Positions 5,868 through 7,125 of a DNA stretch of 7,125 nt are shown here, piece after piece (position 1 is the first letter of the stretch; every line of letters starts with the position of its first letter). The stretch lies in contig JARRCQ010000081.1 in NCBI GenBank assembly GCA_029982105.1, positions 1 to 7,125 on the forward strand, read 5' to 3'. The notes under the pieces were generated by a model. That model was not told the origin of the DNA and searched no databases. It was given only the letters and a program-made list of their open reading frames with translations. The DNA comes from Candidatus Atribacteria bacterium (GTDB lineage: Bacteria; Atribacterota; Atribacteria; Atribacterales; Caldatribacteriaceae). Made by a program: the position numbers and the translations under genes.

Positions 5868-6589
5868 CTTTCACACCTCAGACATTCCTGGTAGCCCTTT
5901 TCCTTAATGTCAGTAAAAAGGTCTCGGGGATTACCTCGACACACAATTCGCCCTTCCATAAGGACGTGCCCCATATCAGCGTTTAAATATTCCAAAATAT
6001 ATCCCGTGTGAGTAATGATAAGACCAGATCTCTTCTTTGTTCTTACCTGTTCTCTCTCTAAAAGCTCGCTTAAGGCTTTTCCAATTAAATTAATATTGTC
6101 AAGGTCTACCCCTGATTCCGGTTCATCTATAAGAGAAAGAAGGGGGCGTTGTAAAAAAAGTTGAAAGAGCTCTGCTCTCTTAGCCTCTCCTCCCGAGAAA
6201 CCTAAACCAACGCTCCGATCTAAAAGGTAATTGCAATTGAGTTTTTCCGCTACTTCCTTCAAAAAATCAGAACTTTCATTAACTATTAATTCTCCTAAGG
6301 TTCGGAGCTTAACTCCGGGAATGGTAGGCATTTTTTGAAAAGCCATACCTATACCTTTCTTAGCTCTCTCTTCCACACTAAGGGGAAGAATGCTTTCGCC
6401 TTGAAAAATGATATCTCCTTTTGTTACTTCATATCCAGGCATTCCCATAATGGTCATCAAAAGAGTAGTTTTTCCCACTCCATTAGGACCAAGCAAAACA
6501 TGAACTTCCCCTGTTCCAACTTCTAAATTTACATCCTGGAGAACTTCCTCTCCTCCTACTTTTACTCCTAATCCTTTAATCTCTAACAT
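5864..6589 (-). CDS. sufC: SufC, Fe-S cluster assembly ATPase
   Basis: This 241-residue soluble ABC-type ATPase powers the SufB scaffold. Motifs in order are Walker A GPNGVGKTT (34-42), Q-loop Gln85 (AFQ), signature FSGGE (131-135) with the SufC-typical KRAELFQ, Walker B SLIDEP (152-157), D-loop SGVD (159-162) and H-loop His194. There are no membrane segments. The C-terminus carries a Cys236-x-x-Cys239 pair (ECLRCER). Upstream in-frame starts are GTG at 6598 and ATG at 6595, but AAGGTGAT (6594-6601) is too close to them and is properly spaced for the ATG at 6589, so 6589 is preferred. It is the first gene of the six-gene cluster and overlaps sufB by four bases. Confidence 0.92.
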   Translation of the reverse strand: MLEIKGLGVKVGGEEVLQDVNLEVGTGEVHVLLGPNGVGKTTLLMTIMGMPGYEVTKGDIIFQGESILPLSVEERAKKGIGMAFQKMPTIPGVKLRTLGELIVNESSDFLKEVAEKLNCNYLLDRSVGLGFSGGEAKRAELFQLFLQRPLLSLIDEPESGVDLDNINLIGKALSELLEREQVRTKKRSGLIITHTGYILEYLNADMGHVLMEGRIVCRGNPRDLFTDIKEKGYQECLRCER

Positions 6590-6593
6590 ATTC

Positions 6594-6601
6594 ATCACCT
6601 T
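6594..6601 (-). promoter_or_regulatory. Ribosome binding site of sufC
   Basis: AAGGTGAT, complementary to the 3' end of 16S rRNA, lies four bases before ATG 6589. It overlaps the upstream GTG and ATG codons, which argues against those as starts. Confidence 0.6.
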
Positions 6602-6606
6602 GACTA

Positions 6607-6636
6607 ATTATAACACTTCATTCATTTTATAGTTAA
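6607..6636 (-). promoter_or_regulatory. Promoter of the suf operon
   Basis: On the minus strand a perfect TATAAT (6612-6607) is preceded after 18 bases by TTAACT (6636-6631), a four-of-six -35 match. Transcription would begin near 6600, giving a leader of only about 11 bases in front of the sufC ATG. That places the ribosome site at the very 5' end of the mRNA. No recognisable IscR or SufR operator was identified. Confidence 0.5.
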
Positions 6637-6705
6637 CCACAAAATACAGCCTACGGCGCAAAAAACGAAAAATTAAAAGCAGAATAAAAAGATAAAAACT
6701 ACCAA

Positions 6706-6719
6706 GGGGAGAAGACCCC
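6706..6719 (-). terminator. Weak terminator candidate downstream of the decarboxylase gene
   Basis: Read leftward, GGGG (6719-6716) can pair with CCCC (6709-6706) across a short loop. After nine bases comes a T-rich run (GTTTTTATCTTTTTATT). It would separate the decarboxylase transcript from the suf operon. The stem is only four GC pairs plus a possible G-U, so it is weaker than a typical intrinsic terminator. Competing pairings with the neighbouring GGGGA (6729-6725) exist. Confidence 0.35.
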
Positions 6720-6762
6720 CATAATCCCCAAGGAAAATGAAAACCTGAAAAAACTAAAGATA

Positions 6763-6856
6763 TTATAGTATCCCTTGCTTCATGGCGATTTCTCGCTTTT
6801 TGACTTCTGATGCAATTTACTTTTAACAGTTTAACTAGTTTTGCAGGATACTATAA
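6763..6856. repeat. 94-bp element bounded by an 11-bp inverted repeat
   Basis: TTATAGTATCC (6763-6773) has an exact inverted copy GGATACTATAA (6846-6856), 72 bases apart. With a two-base bulge the pairing extends three more bases inward (TGC/GCA). Inside is a short GCGA/TCGC hairpin with a GAAA loop on the minus strand. The direct repeat AAACTAAA flanks it at 6751-6758 and 6855-6862; the right copy overlaps the arm by two bases and contains the decarboxylase stop. It could be a small miniature transposable element or a structured 3' UTR. No known RNA family was recognised. Confidence 0.5.
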
Positions 6857-6857
6857 A

Positions 6858-7125
6858 CTAAATCATAATCACCTGCGCTCTTTCAAAACCATTAAAATTA
6901 GTAGCTGAAGCCCAGGAATAAGCTCCGATATCAGGAACCACAATTAAATCATCCAATTCCAAAGGAGGTAACAAAACATTTTCCGCTACTACGTCTAAAG
7001 AATCACAAGTAGGACCAGCCAAAACAGCAGGTAATTCTTCTTTTGATTCTCGCAGAGGAAAGAAATTAAAAGTAGCCTTGTCAAAAGGAATAGCAGAAAA
7101 AGTTCCATATATTCCATCATCTAAA
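6858..7125 (-). CDS. Ornithine decarboxylase-like PLP enzyme (fold type III), C-terminal part
   Basis: The last 88 codons of a gene that continues beyond 7125, ending with TAG at 6858-6860. The fragment opens with DDGIYGTFSA and then carries AGPTCDSLDVV and GAYSWASATNFNGF. These match the C-terminal beta domain of the eukaryotic-type (alanine racemase-fold) ornithine decarboxylase family. The Cys of GPTCDS is the residue contributed to the active site of the partner subunit, and the Tyr of GAY helps hold PLP. The CDS form (GPTCDS) fits ornithine or lysine/ornithine decarboxylase better than diaminopimelate decarboxylase, which usually has a CES form. The product would be putrescine (or cadaverine) for polyamine synthesis. 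Substrate preference cannot be settled from this part. The gene is separated from sufC by 268 bases. Confidence 0.88.
   Translation of the reverse strand, partial: LDDGIYGTFSAIPFDKATFNFFPLRESKEELPAVLAGPTCDSLDVVAENVLLPPLELDDLIVVPDIGAYSWASATNFNGFERAQVIMI

Noticed and set aside
6335..6526. 63-codon plus-strand open frame opposite sufC
   Set aside because: It is antisense to the SufC motif region with no ribosome site.
6599..6857. Riboswitch or small RNA gene upstream of sufC
   Set aside because: No known riboswitch core or tRNA-like fold was recognised; only the inverted repeat, a weak GC hairpin and a promoter could be supported.
1..7125. CRISPR array, tRNA, rRNA, transposase or phage genes
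   Set aside because: No spaced direct repeats, tRNA-like folds, rRNA sequence or mobile-element proteins were seen in the window.

Overview
The window falls into two parts. Bases 1 to about 2,230 hold two convergent sugar or sugar-acid metabolism genes. Bases about 2,300 to 7,125 are visibly more AT-rich and hold a tightly packed leftward gene cluster plus the 3' end of another leftward gene. The protein types, the strong AGGAGG/GGTGAT-like ribosome sites and the single SufB-type scaffold suggest an anaerobic, possibly thermophilic bacterium of clostridial or related deep-branching affinity. This is inference: there is no rRNA or other taxonomic marker here. The two halves differ in base composition and gene content, so a horizontally acquired segment or a chimeric assembly should be kept in mind.

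Left half: possibly the last codons of an upstream gene (1-41), then a promoter and a strong ribosome site driving a rightward short-chain dehydrogenase/reductase (176-955). Facing it is a leftward enolase-superfamily dehydratase of the RspA/D-mannonate dehydratase group (1024-2226). Between the two lies a hairpin with a perfect 17-bp stem that probably ends both transcripts. Together they suggest hexonate/uronate catabolism. The 81-bp gap 2227-2307, where the two halves meet, holds a hairpin and a tandem 10-bp repeat.

Right half, in transcription order (right to left): the C-terminus of an ornithine-decarboxylase-like enzyme (6858 to beyond 7125); an intergenic stretch with a 94-bp inverted-repeat element, a GC hairpin and a promoter; then sufC, a single sufB-type gene, a stand-alone AsnC/Lrp ligand-binding (RAM) domain, a LexA-like regulator, an iron-containing alcohol dehydrogenase and a small cupin. 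sufC/sufB and lexA-like/adh overlap by 4 bases (ATGA), and the other gaps are 18, 5 and 40 bases, so the six genes look like one operon. SufC plus a single SufB, without SufD, SufS, SufU or SufE here, matches the minimal SufBC type of Fe-S assembly system (called SMS in recent work).

The most unusual gene is the LexA-like regulator. Its LexA winged helix is intact, but by hand alignment its C-terminal domain has lost the cleavable Ala-Gly bond, the catalytic Ser (Asn115) and the catalytic Lys (Arg152). It should therefore not self-cleave and probably senses something other than DNA damage. Its place inside a minimal Fe-S operon, next to a RAM-domain protein, a presumably iron-dependent dehydrogenase and a cupin, suggests a metabolic or redox regulatory module that deserves follow-up.
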